64,000 nt of DNA from Sporobacter sp038405045 (GTDB lineage Bacteria; Bacillota; Clostridia; Oscillospirales; Oscillospiraceae), in assembly GCA_038405045.1 (NCBI GenBank), contig JBBZIV010000003.1:186001-250000 (forward strand). The letters run 5' to 3'. This document shows positions 52,776 to 61,182 of this stretch, in pieces (positions within the stretch are counted from its first letter, which is position 1; each line of letters begins with the position of its first letter). Below the pieces are notes generated by a model. The model had not been told where the DNA came from and ran no database searches. It saw only the letters and a list, made by a program, of their open reading frames with translations. The position numbers and the translations under genes are program-made.

Positions 52776-54296
52776 ATGGTTTCAAAAATCCGTTCCCTCG
52801 GCCTTGGCGGCATTTCCGGCTATGAGGTCTCCGTTGAGTGCTACTTGTCGGGCGGCCTGCCGAGCTTTGATATCGTCGGCTTGGCCGATATCGCCGTCAA
52901 GGAGGCGCGAGAGCGCGTGCGCGCGGCGACGAAAAATGTCGGGATCAAATTCCCAATAAGCCGCATCACGGTCAACCTCGCACCGGCCAATACCAAAAAA
53001 GCGGGGACGGTTTACGACCTTCCGGTGCTGCTCGGCATCCTCGCGGCGGCCGAGAGTATTCATCCCCTGCCGGATGACAGCGCCTTTTTCGGCGAGCTCT
53101 CGCTCTCGGGCGAACTACGGCCGGTGACGGGCGCTTTGCCGATGGCGCTGGCGGCCGAGCGGGCCGGTATCGCCAGGCTCTTTGTCCCGGCGGACAATGC
53201 CGCCGAGGCGTCATATGCCACCGGCGTCACGGTCTATCCTGTCACACACGTTGAGCAGCTTTTAAGGCACTTGGACGGGACGGAACCGATAACGCCTATA
53301 AAGCCGACCGAGCCGGTCGCCGTCTACCCCGTGACGCTGGATTTTTCCGAGGTCAAGGGGCAGGATAACGTCAAGCGCGCCTTGGAGGTCGCCGCCGCGG
53401 GCGGCCACAACATCCTCCTCGTCGGCCCGCCGGGCGCTGGCAAGAGCATGCTGGCAAAGCGCTTGCCGACGATTTTGCCGGACATGAGCCGTGACGAGAT
53501 GCTTGAATGCACAGAAATCCATTCCGTCATGGGCATGACGGGCCGCGATAACCCGATTATCACAACGCGCCCCTTCCGCTCGCCGCACCATACGGTTTCG
53601 TCAACGGCCATGGCGGGCGGCACGTCAAACCCCAAGCCAGGCGAAATTTCCCTTGCGCACAACGGCGTGTTGTTTTTAGACGAGCTGCCGGAATTCACGT
53701 CCGATGTATTAGAGTCTCTGCGCCAGCCGCTCGAGGACGGGCAGGTCACCATCTCTCGCGCTGTGGCGTCAATCACATACCCCTGCCGCTTTATGCTTGT
53801 GTGCGCGATGAACCCGTGCCGATGCGGGTGGTACGGCCATCCGACGCGGCGGTGCACCTGCGGCGAAAACTCTGTAAAAAAATATCACGAGCGCCTCTCC
53901 GGCCCGCTCCTCGACCGCATTGACCTGCACATCGAGGTGCCGTCGCTTGAATATGAAGAGCTGCGGGACAGGCCACAGGCCGAAACGTCGGCATCGATCC
54001 GTGCGCGCGTCAACGCTGCCCGCACCCTGCAGCAAAAACGCTATGCCGGGTCGGGGATCGAGTGCAACGCCTACATCGGCTCCAAAGAGCTTGAAAAATA
54101 CTGCGCCTTAAATGACGATTGCGAAAAACTCATGAAAAACGCCTACAGCCGCCTCGGTCTCACCGCCCGCTCGTATGACCGCATTTTACGCGTGGCGCGC
54201 ACCATCGCCGACCTCGCCGAAAGCGAAAACATCGAGCGCACCCACTTGGCCGAGGCCATCCAGTACAGGACATATGACTTCCGGGATGGGGAATAA
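52776..54296 (+). CDS. comM: YifB/ComM family Mg-chelatase-like AAA+ ATPase
   Basis: The 506-residue protein has an N-terminal Lon-protease-like domain (YEVSVECYLSGGLPSFDIVG), an AAA+ core with Walker A LLVGPPGAGKSMLAKRLPTI and Walker B LFLDELPEF, a Cys block (CAMNPCRCGWYGH...CTCG), and a C-terminal chelatase-like domain. ComM is a branch-migration helicase in natural transformation of Gram-negatives; YifB function in Firmicutes is less clear. AAAGGAG precedes the ATG. Confidence 0.92.
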   Translation: MVSKIRSLGLGGISGYEVSVECYLSGGLPSFDIVGLADIAVKEARERVRAATKNVGIKFPISRITVNLAPANTKKAGTVYDLPVLLGILAAAESIHPLPDDSAFFGELSLSGELRPVTGALPMALAAERAGIARLFVPADNAAEASYATGVTVYPVTHVEQLLRHLDGTEPITPIKPTEPVAVYPVTLDFSEVKGQDNVKRALEVAAAGGHNILLVGPPGAGKSMLAKRLPTILPDMSRDEMLECTEIHSVMGMTGRDNPIITTRPFRSPHHTVSSTAMAGGTSNPKPGEISLAHNGVLFLDELPEFTSDVLESLRQPLEDGQVTISRAVASITYPCRFMLVCAMNPCRCGWYGHPTRRCTCGENSVKKYHERLSGPLLDRIDLHIEVPSLEYEELRDRPQAETSASIRARVNAARTLQQKRYAGSGIECNAYIGSKELEKYCALNDDCEKLMKNAYSRLGLTARSYDRILRVARTIADLAESENIERTHLAEAIQYRTYDFRDGE

Positions 54297-54360
54297 GACA
54301 CCCGCCCATCCGCTCATATAAGATAACTGTAACGACAAAATATTTTGATAGGAATAATGC

Positions 54361-55536
54361 ATGGAAGATATCATACTCCTCAAACAAGGCGAAATTGTCT
54401 TAAAGGGCCTCAACAGGCGAAGCTTTGAAATTAAGCTCATCGCGAATATCACAAAGCGTTTAAAGCCTTTCGGCGACTTTAAGATTTACGCCGTGCAGTC
54501 GACGATTTACGTCGAGCCGCAAAACGATCGGTGCGACATGGACGGGGCATATGATGCCGTCAAAACAATTTTCGGCATTGTCGCCGTCTCACGCGCCGCC
54601 GCGTGCGCCAAGGATAAAGACGCAATTTTAGAGACGGCCAGGCGCTATCTGGGCGATACGCTCGCGCGGGCAAAATCCTTCAAGGTCGAGACAAAGCGCG
54701 CTGATAAACGTTTTCCGATGACGTCCATTCAGCTCTCTCAGTACGTCGGCGGTGAACTGGCCGACGCTTATCCGCATGTCAAGGTCGACGTGCACGCGCC
54801 GGACTTTACCGTCCATCTTGAAGTGCGCGATTACGCCGCGTACGTCCACGGGCCTGTTGACCCCGGCGCGGGCGGCCTGCCGGTCGGCACAAACGGCCGG
54901 GCCGTTTCGCTCTTATCGGGCGGGATTGACAGCCCCGTGTCTACTTATATGATCGCAAAGCGCGGCGTTCATATCATCCCCGTGCATTTTTTCTCCTTTC
55001 CTTATACGTCGATGCAGGCCAAGGAAAAGGTTATTGAGCTCGCGCGGCTTTTAACGCGCTACTGCGGGCGTATGACGCTGGAAATCGTCCCGCTCACGCA
55101 TATTCAGGAAGAGATCCGAGAAAAATGCCCGGAAGAGCTTTTTACAATCATCATGCGCCGGTTCATGATGCGCCTTTCCGAAAAGCTCGCCGACTACCAT
55201 GGCTGCCGCGCCCTCGTCACGGGTGAAAACCTTGGGCAGGTTGCCAGTCAGACGCTGGAGGCCATGGCTGCCACGCAGGCGTGCGTCACGATGCCCGTTT
55301 TGCGCCCTGTTATTGGGCTCGACAAAAAGGACATTGTCAGTATGGCGGAAAAAATCGGCACGTTTGACACGTCGATTCTCCCGTATGAGGACTGCTGCAC
55401 CGTGTTTACGCCGCGCCACCCGAAAACGAAGCCGCGACTTGACGACGTTTTGAAAGCGGAGGCGGCGCTCAATATCGACACCCTCGTCAGCGAAGCCTTT
55501 GACGGGACAGAACATGTTCATGTCGACCTTTCGTGA
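54361..55536 (+). CDS. thiI: tRNA 4-thiouridine synthase ThiI
   Basis: The 391-residue enzyme has an N-terminal ferredoxin-like/THUMP region (QLSQYVGGELADAYPHVKVD) and a PP-loop ATPase domain with SLLSGGIDSPVSTYMIAKRG. It adenylates U8 of tRNA for sulfur transfer. There is no C-terminal rhodanese domain, as is usual in Firmicutes. A partner IscS/NifS gene is not adjacent. Confidence 0.94.
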   Translation: MEDIILLKQGEIVLKGLNRRSFEIKLIANITKRLKPFGDFKIYAVQSTIYVEPQNDRCDMDGAYDAVKTIFGIVAVSRAAACAKDKDAILETARRYLGDTLARAKSFKVETKRADKRFPMTSIQLSQYVGGELADAYPHVKVDVHAPDFTVHLEVRDYAAYVHGPVDPGAGGLPVGTNGRAVSLLSGGIDSPVSTYMIAKRGVHIIPVHFFSFPYTSMQAKEKVIELARLLTRYCGRMTLEIVPLTHIQEEIREKCPEELFTIIMRRFMMRLSEKLADYHGCRALVTGENLGQVASQTLEAMAATQACVTMPVLRPVIGLDKKDIVSMAEKIGTFDTSILPYEDCCTVFTPRHPKTKPRLDDVLKAEAALNIDTLVSEAFDGTEHVHVDLS

Positions 55537-55565
55537 AAACGACCCCATTGACGGGCGTCGTTTTC
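55535..55565 (+). terminator. Terminator after thiI
   Basis: A 9-bp stem GAAAACGAC/GTCGTTTTC, extended by an inner CCC/GGG, ends in TTTTC. It begins within the thiI stop codon. Confidence 0.6.
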
Positions 55566-55618
55566 TTGCTTAAAATGGTGCTGTCGCGGCACGCTGCCGC
55601 GCGAACGGAGGATTTGCT

Positions 55619-56890
55619 ATGGCATATACAGCGGAGATTATCAGCGTTGGGACAGAGCTGCTTTTGGGGAGCATTGCCAATACAGACGCGCAGGATGTGT
55701 CGCAAGCGCTGTCGGAGATCGGCATCAACGTCTTTTTCCACACCGTTGTCGGCGACAATCCCGAACGGGTCAAACAGGCCGTTGCCATTGCCAAAGACCG
55801 CGCCGATATTATTATCACAACGGGCGGCCTTGGCCCGACGTGCGACGACCTGACAAAGCAGACGCTTGCAGATGCCTTCGGCAAAAAGCTCCTTTTCAAC
55901 GAAAACGAAGCCGCGAAAATCCGCGCCTATTTCGAGACGCGGCTTAAAAATATGGAGATGACGGAAAACAATTTTCAGCAGGCGTATCTGCCGGAAAACT
56001 GCGTTATCTTTGACAATGGCTGCGGCACGGCCCCCGGCTGCGCCTTTGAGGCCGAGGGCACACACGTTTTAATGCTGCCCGGCCCTCCGCGCGAATGCCG
56101 GGCTATGCTTAAAAACTGTGCGATCCCATACTTGAAAGCACTGTCCGACGCGGAGATTCACTCGCACAACATCCACATATTCGGTCAGGGCGAAAGCACT
56201 GTTGAGTCGCGCCTGCGCGATATGATGCTTGAAATGAATAATCCGACGCTTGCCCCTTACGCCAAGGACAGCGAGGTGCTGCTCCGCCTGACGGCGAAGG
56301 CCGCTTCAAAAGACGCGGCGGAAGCGATGCTGGCGCCTGTTCTTGAAAAGCTCCGCGGTATTTTGGGCGATATTATTTACGGCGTCGACACGGATAGTCT
56401 GGAAAGAACGGTTATCAGCCTCCTCACGGAAAAAAACACAACGCTCTCGGCGGCTGAATCGTGCACGGGCGGGCTTTTAGCCAAGCGCCTGACGGATATC
56501 CCCGGCGCGTCACGCGTCTTTTTCGGCGGCGTTACGACGTACGCCACGGCGTCAAAAACATCGGTTCTCGGCGTTGATGCGTCACTCATTGAAGAAAAGG
56601 GCGTGGCGTCAAAAAACGTTGCCGAGCAGATGGCCATCCGGGTCAAAACGCTTTTCGGTACGGATCTCGGTATCGGCATCACCGGTATTGCCGGGCCGGA
56701 CGGCGACGGCAGCGGCCTCGACGTTGGGACAGTTTTTGTCGCTCTTGCGGCACCGGGTGGTGTTTTTACACGGAGTCTCACGCTCTATCCGGACCGCGAC
56801 AGAACGCGCACCACAGCGGCAAGCCACGCGCTTGATATGCTCCGCCGATATCTGACGGGGCTGCCGGTCGAAAAGATTTCCGGGCAATAA
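55619..56890 (+). CDS. cinA: CinA family protein (competence/damage-inducible, nicotinamide-nucleotide amidase)
   Basis: The 423-residue protein has an N-terminal MoaB-like domain (AEIISVGTELLLGSIANTDA, TTGGLGPTCDDLTKQT) with ADP-ribose pyrophosphatase activity in relatives. The C-terminal CinA domain (LSAAESCTGGLLAKRLTDIP, GITGIAGPDG) deamidates nicotinamide mononucleotide. It functions in pyridine-nucleotide salvage and is co-expressed with competence genes in some Firmicutes. Confidence 0.94.
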   Translation: MAYTAEIISVGTELLLGSIANTDAQDVSQALSEIGINVFFHTVVGDNPERVKQAVAIAKDRADIIITTGGLGPTCDDLTKQTLADAFGKKLLFNENEAAKIRAYFETRLKNMEMTENNFQQAYLPENCVIFDNGCGTAPGCAFEAEGTHVLMLPGPPRECRAMLKNCAIPYLKALSDAEIHSHNIHIFGQGESTVESRLRDMMLEMNNPTLAPYAKDSEVLLRLTAKAASKDAAEAMLAPVLEKLRGILGDIIYGVDTDSLERTVISLLTEKNTTLSAAESCTGGLLAKRLTDIPGASRVFFGGVTTYATASKTSVLGVDASLIEEKGVASKNVAEQMAIRVKTLFGTDLGIGITGIAGPDGDGSGLDVGTVFVALAAPGGVFTRSLTLYPDRDRTRTTAASHALDMLRRYLTGLPVEKISGQ

Positions 56891-56962
56891 GCATGCCCGC
56901 ATGACAAACGCCATCATCTGCGTGCTTCAATCGCGCCGCGGCGCGGGCCGGGAGGGCCATCG

Positions 56963-59170
56963 GTGCAAGAGGAAAGACAGGACATAAAAATTGAAGGAAC
57001 GGTTGCCGCGCTCGTCTATCAAAACACGGATAACGGGTATGCCGTTCTGCGTCTTCAAACCGATAACGGCTTGGTGACGGCTGTCGGCTGCATGCCCGGT
57101 ATTAATCCCGGTGAGGCCCTTATTCTGACGGGGGTTTGGGCGACGCATCATGCCTACGGCGAGCAGTTTAAGGCCGAATACGTAGAGCGGCGGATGCCGT
57201 CCGGCCGCGAGGCTATTTATGCCTATTTGGCCTCCGGCGTTATCAAAAACGTCGGCCCGGCCAAGGCGCGCGACATTGTAGACACCTTTGGGGACAAAGC
57301 GCTGGAGGTCATCGAAAACGACCCGGACCAGCTCGCGCAGGTGCGCGGCATCACGTCAAAAAGAGCGCGCGAGGTCGGCGCGTCCTTTCGGCGTCAGGTC
57401 GGCCTGCGGCGCTTGATGGAATTCTTGTCGGTATACGGCCTCAAGCCGGTGATCGCCGTCCGACTCTACAAAACGTTTGGGGACGACGCACTTGATGCCG
57501 TTCGGGATAATCCATATATTATGACAAGTTCTGATTTCGGGGCCGATTTTTTTGAGGCGGATGCCGTGGCGCTCGCCCTCGGTTTTGAGAGCGACTGTCC
57601 GGCACGCGCCGAGGCGGCCGTTTTATTCGAATTGGAACACAATCTTAATAATGGCCACACCTTTTTGCCGTTTGATAAGCTTGTCTCGGCAACGCAGCAG
57701 CTGATTGACGTCGAGAATCAAACAATCACCGACGCGCTTGACGCGCTGTGCGAAAGCGGTTATATCGTGCGCGAGCCAATCGCCGGGCAGGACGCATGCT
57801 ATTTAGAGCCGCTTGCCCAAGCCGAGCGGTCTGTTGCCACCCGCCTGCTGGCAGCGGCAGCGCCCGAAACAGACGACCGTGTGGATATTAACGCACTCAT
57901 CGCGGCGGTGGAACGCGCGCAGAATCTTCGTTATGCCGCCGAGCAGAAACGGGCTGTGGCGCTGGCACTCAAAAGCCGTGTCCTCGTTTTAACGGGCGGC
58001 CCCGGTACCGGGAAGACGACGGCCGTTAACGGCATACTCGCCTTGTTCGACAATCTCGGCCTTAAAACGCGCCTCTGTGCGCCGACCGGCCGCGCCGCCA
58101 AACGCATGAGCGAGGTTACCGGCCGCGAAGCGGCGACGATTCACCGCCTTTTAGGTGCCGGTGTCGGCGAGGGCGACGCCCTTGTTTTCGAATACGACGA
58201 GACAAACCCACTCGATGCCGACGCTGTTGTTATTGACGAAACGTCAATGGTTGACATCCTTCTGATGCGCGCTCTTTTAGCGGCGCTCCCGGCGGCGTGT
58301 CGCCTTGTCCTTGTCGGGGACGCCGACCAGCTCCCCTCTGTCGGTCCCGGAAACGTGTTCTCCGATATCATCCGCAGCGGCGCCGTCGAAACGGTTGCCC
58401 TGTCTGAAATTTTCCGCCAAGCCGGTGAGAGCGGCATCATTAAAAGCGCCCACATGATCAACAAGGGCTTCGTTCCCGATCTGTCTGAGAAAATGCATGA
58501 CTTCTTTTTTCTGCGCCGTCCGTCTGCCGAGCGCACGGTTGAGACAATTGTCGAATTGTGTGCCGAGCGGCTGCCGAAAAACATGGGCGTTTCCCCCGCG
58601 CAAATTCAGGTTCTCTCCCCGACACGAAAAAACAAAGCGGGGACGGAAAACATAAACAGGCGGCTGCAGGAAGTGCTCAACCCGCCTTCTCTGGGCAAAA
58701 AAGAGAAACCCTTCGGCGATTTTGTCTTCCGCGAGGGTGACAAAGTTATGCAAATTCGCAATAATTATGATATACTGTGGAAAAGTGACGGCGGCCTTAC
58801 CGTCGGTACCGGCGTCTTCAACGGTGACATCGGATGTATTCAGGATATAGACTTCGCCCGTGAGACGCTATCCGTCGATTTCGACGACAAAATCGTGACA
58901 TATCTCTTTGAGCAACTGTCGGAGCTTGAACCGGCGTACGCGCTGACTGTCCATAAATCACAAGGCAGCGAATACCGCGCCGTAATACTAGCTGCCGCCG
59001 CCGGCGCGCCACAGCTTCTCGTGCGCAGCGTCCTATACACCGCCGTCACGCGAGCCAGGGAACTTCTCATCATCGTCGGCGACCAGGCCGTTTTTGAGAC
59101 GATGGTTGCCAACGACAGACGGCAGAAGCGTTACAGCGGCCTTCGGGCGCGGCTGTCGGCCCCTGTATAG
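56963..59170 (+). CDS. recD2: RecD2-type ATP-dependent DNA helicase
   Basis: The 735-residue SF1B helicase has an N-terminal OB-like region (GTVAALVYQNTDNGYAVLRL), helix-hairpin-helix repeats (SGVIKNVGPAKARDIVDTFG), Walker A LTGGPGTGKTTAVNGIL, motif II VVIDETSMVDILLM, and a C-terminal UvrD-like part with YALTVHKSQGSEYRAVIL and YTAVTRARELLIIVG. It is a 5'-3' helicase linked to DNA repair and acts without RecBC. The start is GTG with GGGAGGG upstream. Confidence 0.94.
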   Translation: MQEERQDIKIEGTVAALVYQNTDNGYAVLRLQTDNGLVTAVGCMPGINPGEALILTGVWATHHAYGEQFKAEYVERRMPSGREAIYAYLASGVIKNVGPAKARDIVDTFGDKALEVIENDPDQLAQVRGITSKRAREVGASFRRQVGLRRLMEFLSVYGLKPVIAVRLYKTFGDDALDAVRDNPYIMTSSDFGADFFEADAVALALGFESDCPARAEAAVLFELEHNLNNGHTFLPFDKLVSATQQLIDVENQTITDALDALCESGYIVREPIAGQDACYLEPLAQAERSVATRLLAAAAPETDDRVDINALIAAVERAQNLRYAAEQKRAVALALKSRVLVLTGGPGTGKTTAVNGILALFDNLGLKTRLCAPTGRAAKRMSEVTGREAATIHRLLGAGVGEGDALVFEYDETNPLDADAVVIDETSMVDILLMRALLAALPAACRLVLVGDADQLPSVGPGNVFSDIIRSGAVETVALSEIFRQAGESGIIKSAHMINKGFVPDLSEKMHDFFFLRRPSAERTVETIVELCAERLPKNMGVSPAQIQVLSPTRKNKAGTENINRRLQEVLNPPSLGKKEKPFGDFVFREGDKVMQIRNNYDILWKSDGGLTVGTGVFNGDIGCIQDIDFARETLSVDFDDKIVTYLFEQLSELEPAYALTVHKSQGSEYRAVILAAAAGAPQLLVRSVLYTAVTRARELLIIVGDQAVFETMVANDRRQKRYSGLRARLSAPV

Positions 59171-59230
59171 GCACCGTGTGCCATTCGAAGCCTGTCATGC
59201 AAACGGAAAAAGCGAAGGGAGCGGTTCCGG

Positions 59231-59884
59231 GTGCGTTTTTTGTCAGAAATACTCGACCTTTTATTCCCGCCTAAATGTAATTTCTGCGGCAAGCACTTCA
59301 AGAACGGCGAAGCGTGCTACTGCGACGCCTGCGCCAAGACGCTGCCGTTTACGAAGGGTGCCGACGTCAGCCAAAAGGGCAACTATTTTGACGAATGCGT
59401 CTCGCCGCTTTATTATGCTGGCACGGTCCGCAAATCCATCCATCGATATAAATTCAAAGGCGCGACGGCTTATGCCGACTGCTACGGCAAGCTGCTTGCC
59501 GGTTGCATCCGGGACAATCTCTCCGGGAAATTTGATCTTATTACATGGGTTCCGCTCAGCCGGAATCGCAAGCGGGAGCGCGGATACGATCAGGCCATGC
59601 TCTTATCCTGTGCCGCCGCGCTGGCGCTTGGCGATGTCGCCGCGGAAACACTCGTTAAAAACACGAACATCCCTGCCCAATCCTCCCTGACCGGCGGGGA
59701 AACACGGCGCGCCAACGTCATCGGCGTTTACGATGTCAGTGATCATGAACTTGTCTGCGGCAAACGCATTTTAATTATTGACGATATTATTACAACAGGC
59801 TCAACGCTATCGGAATGTGCGCGAACGCTTCTATTAGCGGGGGCGGAATCCGTCGTCGGCGCAACGCTGGCCCGCGCCACATAA
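59231..59884 (+). CDS. ComF family phosphoribosyltransferase-like protein
   Basis: The 217-residue protein has an N-terminal zinc-type Cys cluster (CNFCGKHF...CYCDACAKTLP, residues 16-38) and a phosphoribosyltransferase domain with RILIIDDIITTGSTLSECA. ComF helps single-stranded DNA handling during natural transformation in Bacillus. The start is GTG after GAAGGGAG. It follows recD2 by 60 bp. Confidence 0.9.
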   Translation: MRFLSEILDLLFPPKCNFCGKHFKNGEACYCDACAKTLPFTKGADVSQKGNYFDECVSPLYYAGTVRKSIHRYKFKGATAYADCYGKLLAGCIRDNLSGKFDLITWVPLSRNRKRERGYDQAMLLSCAAALALGDVAAETLVKNTNIPAQSSLTGGETRRANVIGVYDVSDHELVCGKRILIIDDIITTGSTLSECARTLLLAGAESVVGATLARAT

Positions 59885-59997
59885 ATTCCCCGCGCGGACG
59901 GTTTGAGTCTTTCATTTGCGTCTATACTTAACTACTGAGGCTTTTGCCGTCCATTTTAACGACGCGTCGGCGCATCTGTACTTATTGGGGGTTTGTC

Positions 59998-61026
59998 ATG
60001 CTTTTTGGTAGAGATATTGGAGTCGACCTCGGTACGACTTCGGTGATGGTCACAGCAAACGGCAAGGGTGTTTTATCGCGGGAGCCCTCCGTCGTGGCAA
60101 TGGATAAAAACACAGGCCGTCTTTTGAACGTCGGAATGGCCGCGCAGCGTATGCTCGGCAGAACGCCGGGCAACATCGTTGCCATCCGGCCGATGCGCAA
60201 CGGGGCCATTTCCGATTACGACATGGCCGAGCGCATGCTCCGCGAGCTCATCCGCAAAGCCGTCAATTTCAGTCTGTTCAAACCGCGTGTTATCATCTCC
60301 GTCTCTTCCGGCATCACGGAGGTCGAGGAACGCGCCGTCATTGATGCCGGCATTGAGGCCGGTGCCCGCAAAGTCTACCTCATGGAAGCCCCGCTCGCGG
60401 CAGCCGTCGGTGCCGGGCTTGACATCTCAAAACCGGACGGTCATATGGTCGTCGATATCGGCGGTGGAACAACGGATGCCGCCATCCTCTCGCTATCCGG
60501 CGTTGTCGAGTCGGATTCCATCAAAGCGGGCGGCGCCGCGTTTGACGACGCCATAGTTAAATACATCCGCCGTAAGCACAACGTTCTCATCGGAGACAAT
60601 ACGGCCGAGGAGCTTAAAAAAAGCATTGGCTGCGTTTTCCCGCGCCCCGAATCAACAACAGTTGATGTCAAGGGACGCTGCCTGATGACCGGCCTGCCAC
60701 GGATCGTTTCCATCAGCTCAACGGAAATTCTCGAAGCTTTTGAAGAGGTTACGGAGCGTATCCTTGAAATGGTGCATCGCGTGCTGGAAAATACACCGCC
60801 GGAGCTCGTGGCCGATGTTTCGCAAAACGGGATCGTTTTGACAGGCGGCGGGAGTCTTTTATGGGGGTTCGACAAGCTCATTGAAAGCCGCACGAATATT
60901 CAAACGCGGATTGCCGACGACGCGGAAATGTGCGTCGGCTATGGGATCGGCAAATCGCTTGATCTCGTCGGCGACATGCACGAGGGAACGATTAACCTCG
61001 CGCGGCGGCGGCAGATGAAGGCCTAG
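59998..61026 (+). CDS. mreB: MreB/Mbl-type bacterial actin
   Basis: The 342-residue actin homologue has GRDIGVDLGTTSVMVTANGK (phosphate 1), VVDIGGGTTDAAILSLSG (phosphate 2) and GIVLTGGGSLLWGFDKLI (adenosine motif). It forms membrane filaments that guide cell-wall elongation. It lies far from mreC-mreD in this window and could be an Mbl/MreBH-type paralogue. The ATG at 59998 is preferred because the family N-terminus starts there. Confidence 0.93.
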   Translation: MLFGRDIGVDLGTTSVMVTANGKGVLSREPSVVAMDKNTGRLLNVGMAAQRMLGRTPGNIVAIRPMRNGAISDYDMAERMLRELIRKAVNFSLFKPRVIISVSSGITEVEERAVIDAGIEAGARKVYLMEAPLAAAVGAGLDISKPDGHMVVDIGGGTTDAAILSLSGVVESDSIKAGGAAFDDAIVKYIRRKHNVLIGDNTAEELKKSIGCVFPRPESTTVDVKGRCLMTGLPRIVSISSTEILEAFEEVTERILEMVHRVLENTPPELVADVSQNGIVLTGGGSLLWGFDKLIESRTNIQTRIADDAEMCVGYGIGKSLDLVGDMHEGTINLARRRQMKA

Positions 61027-61031
61027 CCCAC

Positions 61032-61060
61032 TTGCCGAAATATGGTTTATTTATTATAAT
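61032..61060 (+). promoter_or_regulatory. Promoter of htpG
   Basis: TTGCCG, exactly 17 bp, TATAAT, just after the mreB stop; the leader to htpG would be about 115 nt. Confidence 0.55.
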
Positions 61061-61078
61061 GAATGAAGGTATAGCGCC

Positions 61079-61105
61079 AAATGGCGGGACATGCTCCCGC
61101 CATTT
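61079..61105 (+). terminator. Stable hairpin in the mreB-htpG gap
   Basis: An 11-bp stem AAATGGCGGGA/TCCCGCCATTT with a 5-nt loop. It could end the mreB transcript, but it also lies downstream of the predicted htpG promoter and so would be in the htpG leader. Confidence 0.5.
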
Positions 61106-61182
61106 TGATACGAAGCGGCACAATCCTTACAGGATTACCCCGTGGAGTCAAACGTTACCGATGTCACAAGGAGGTTATTTTT

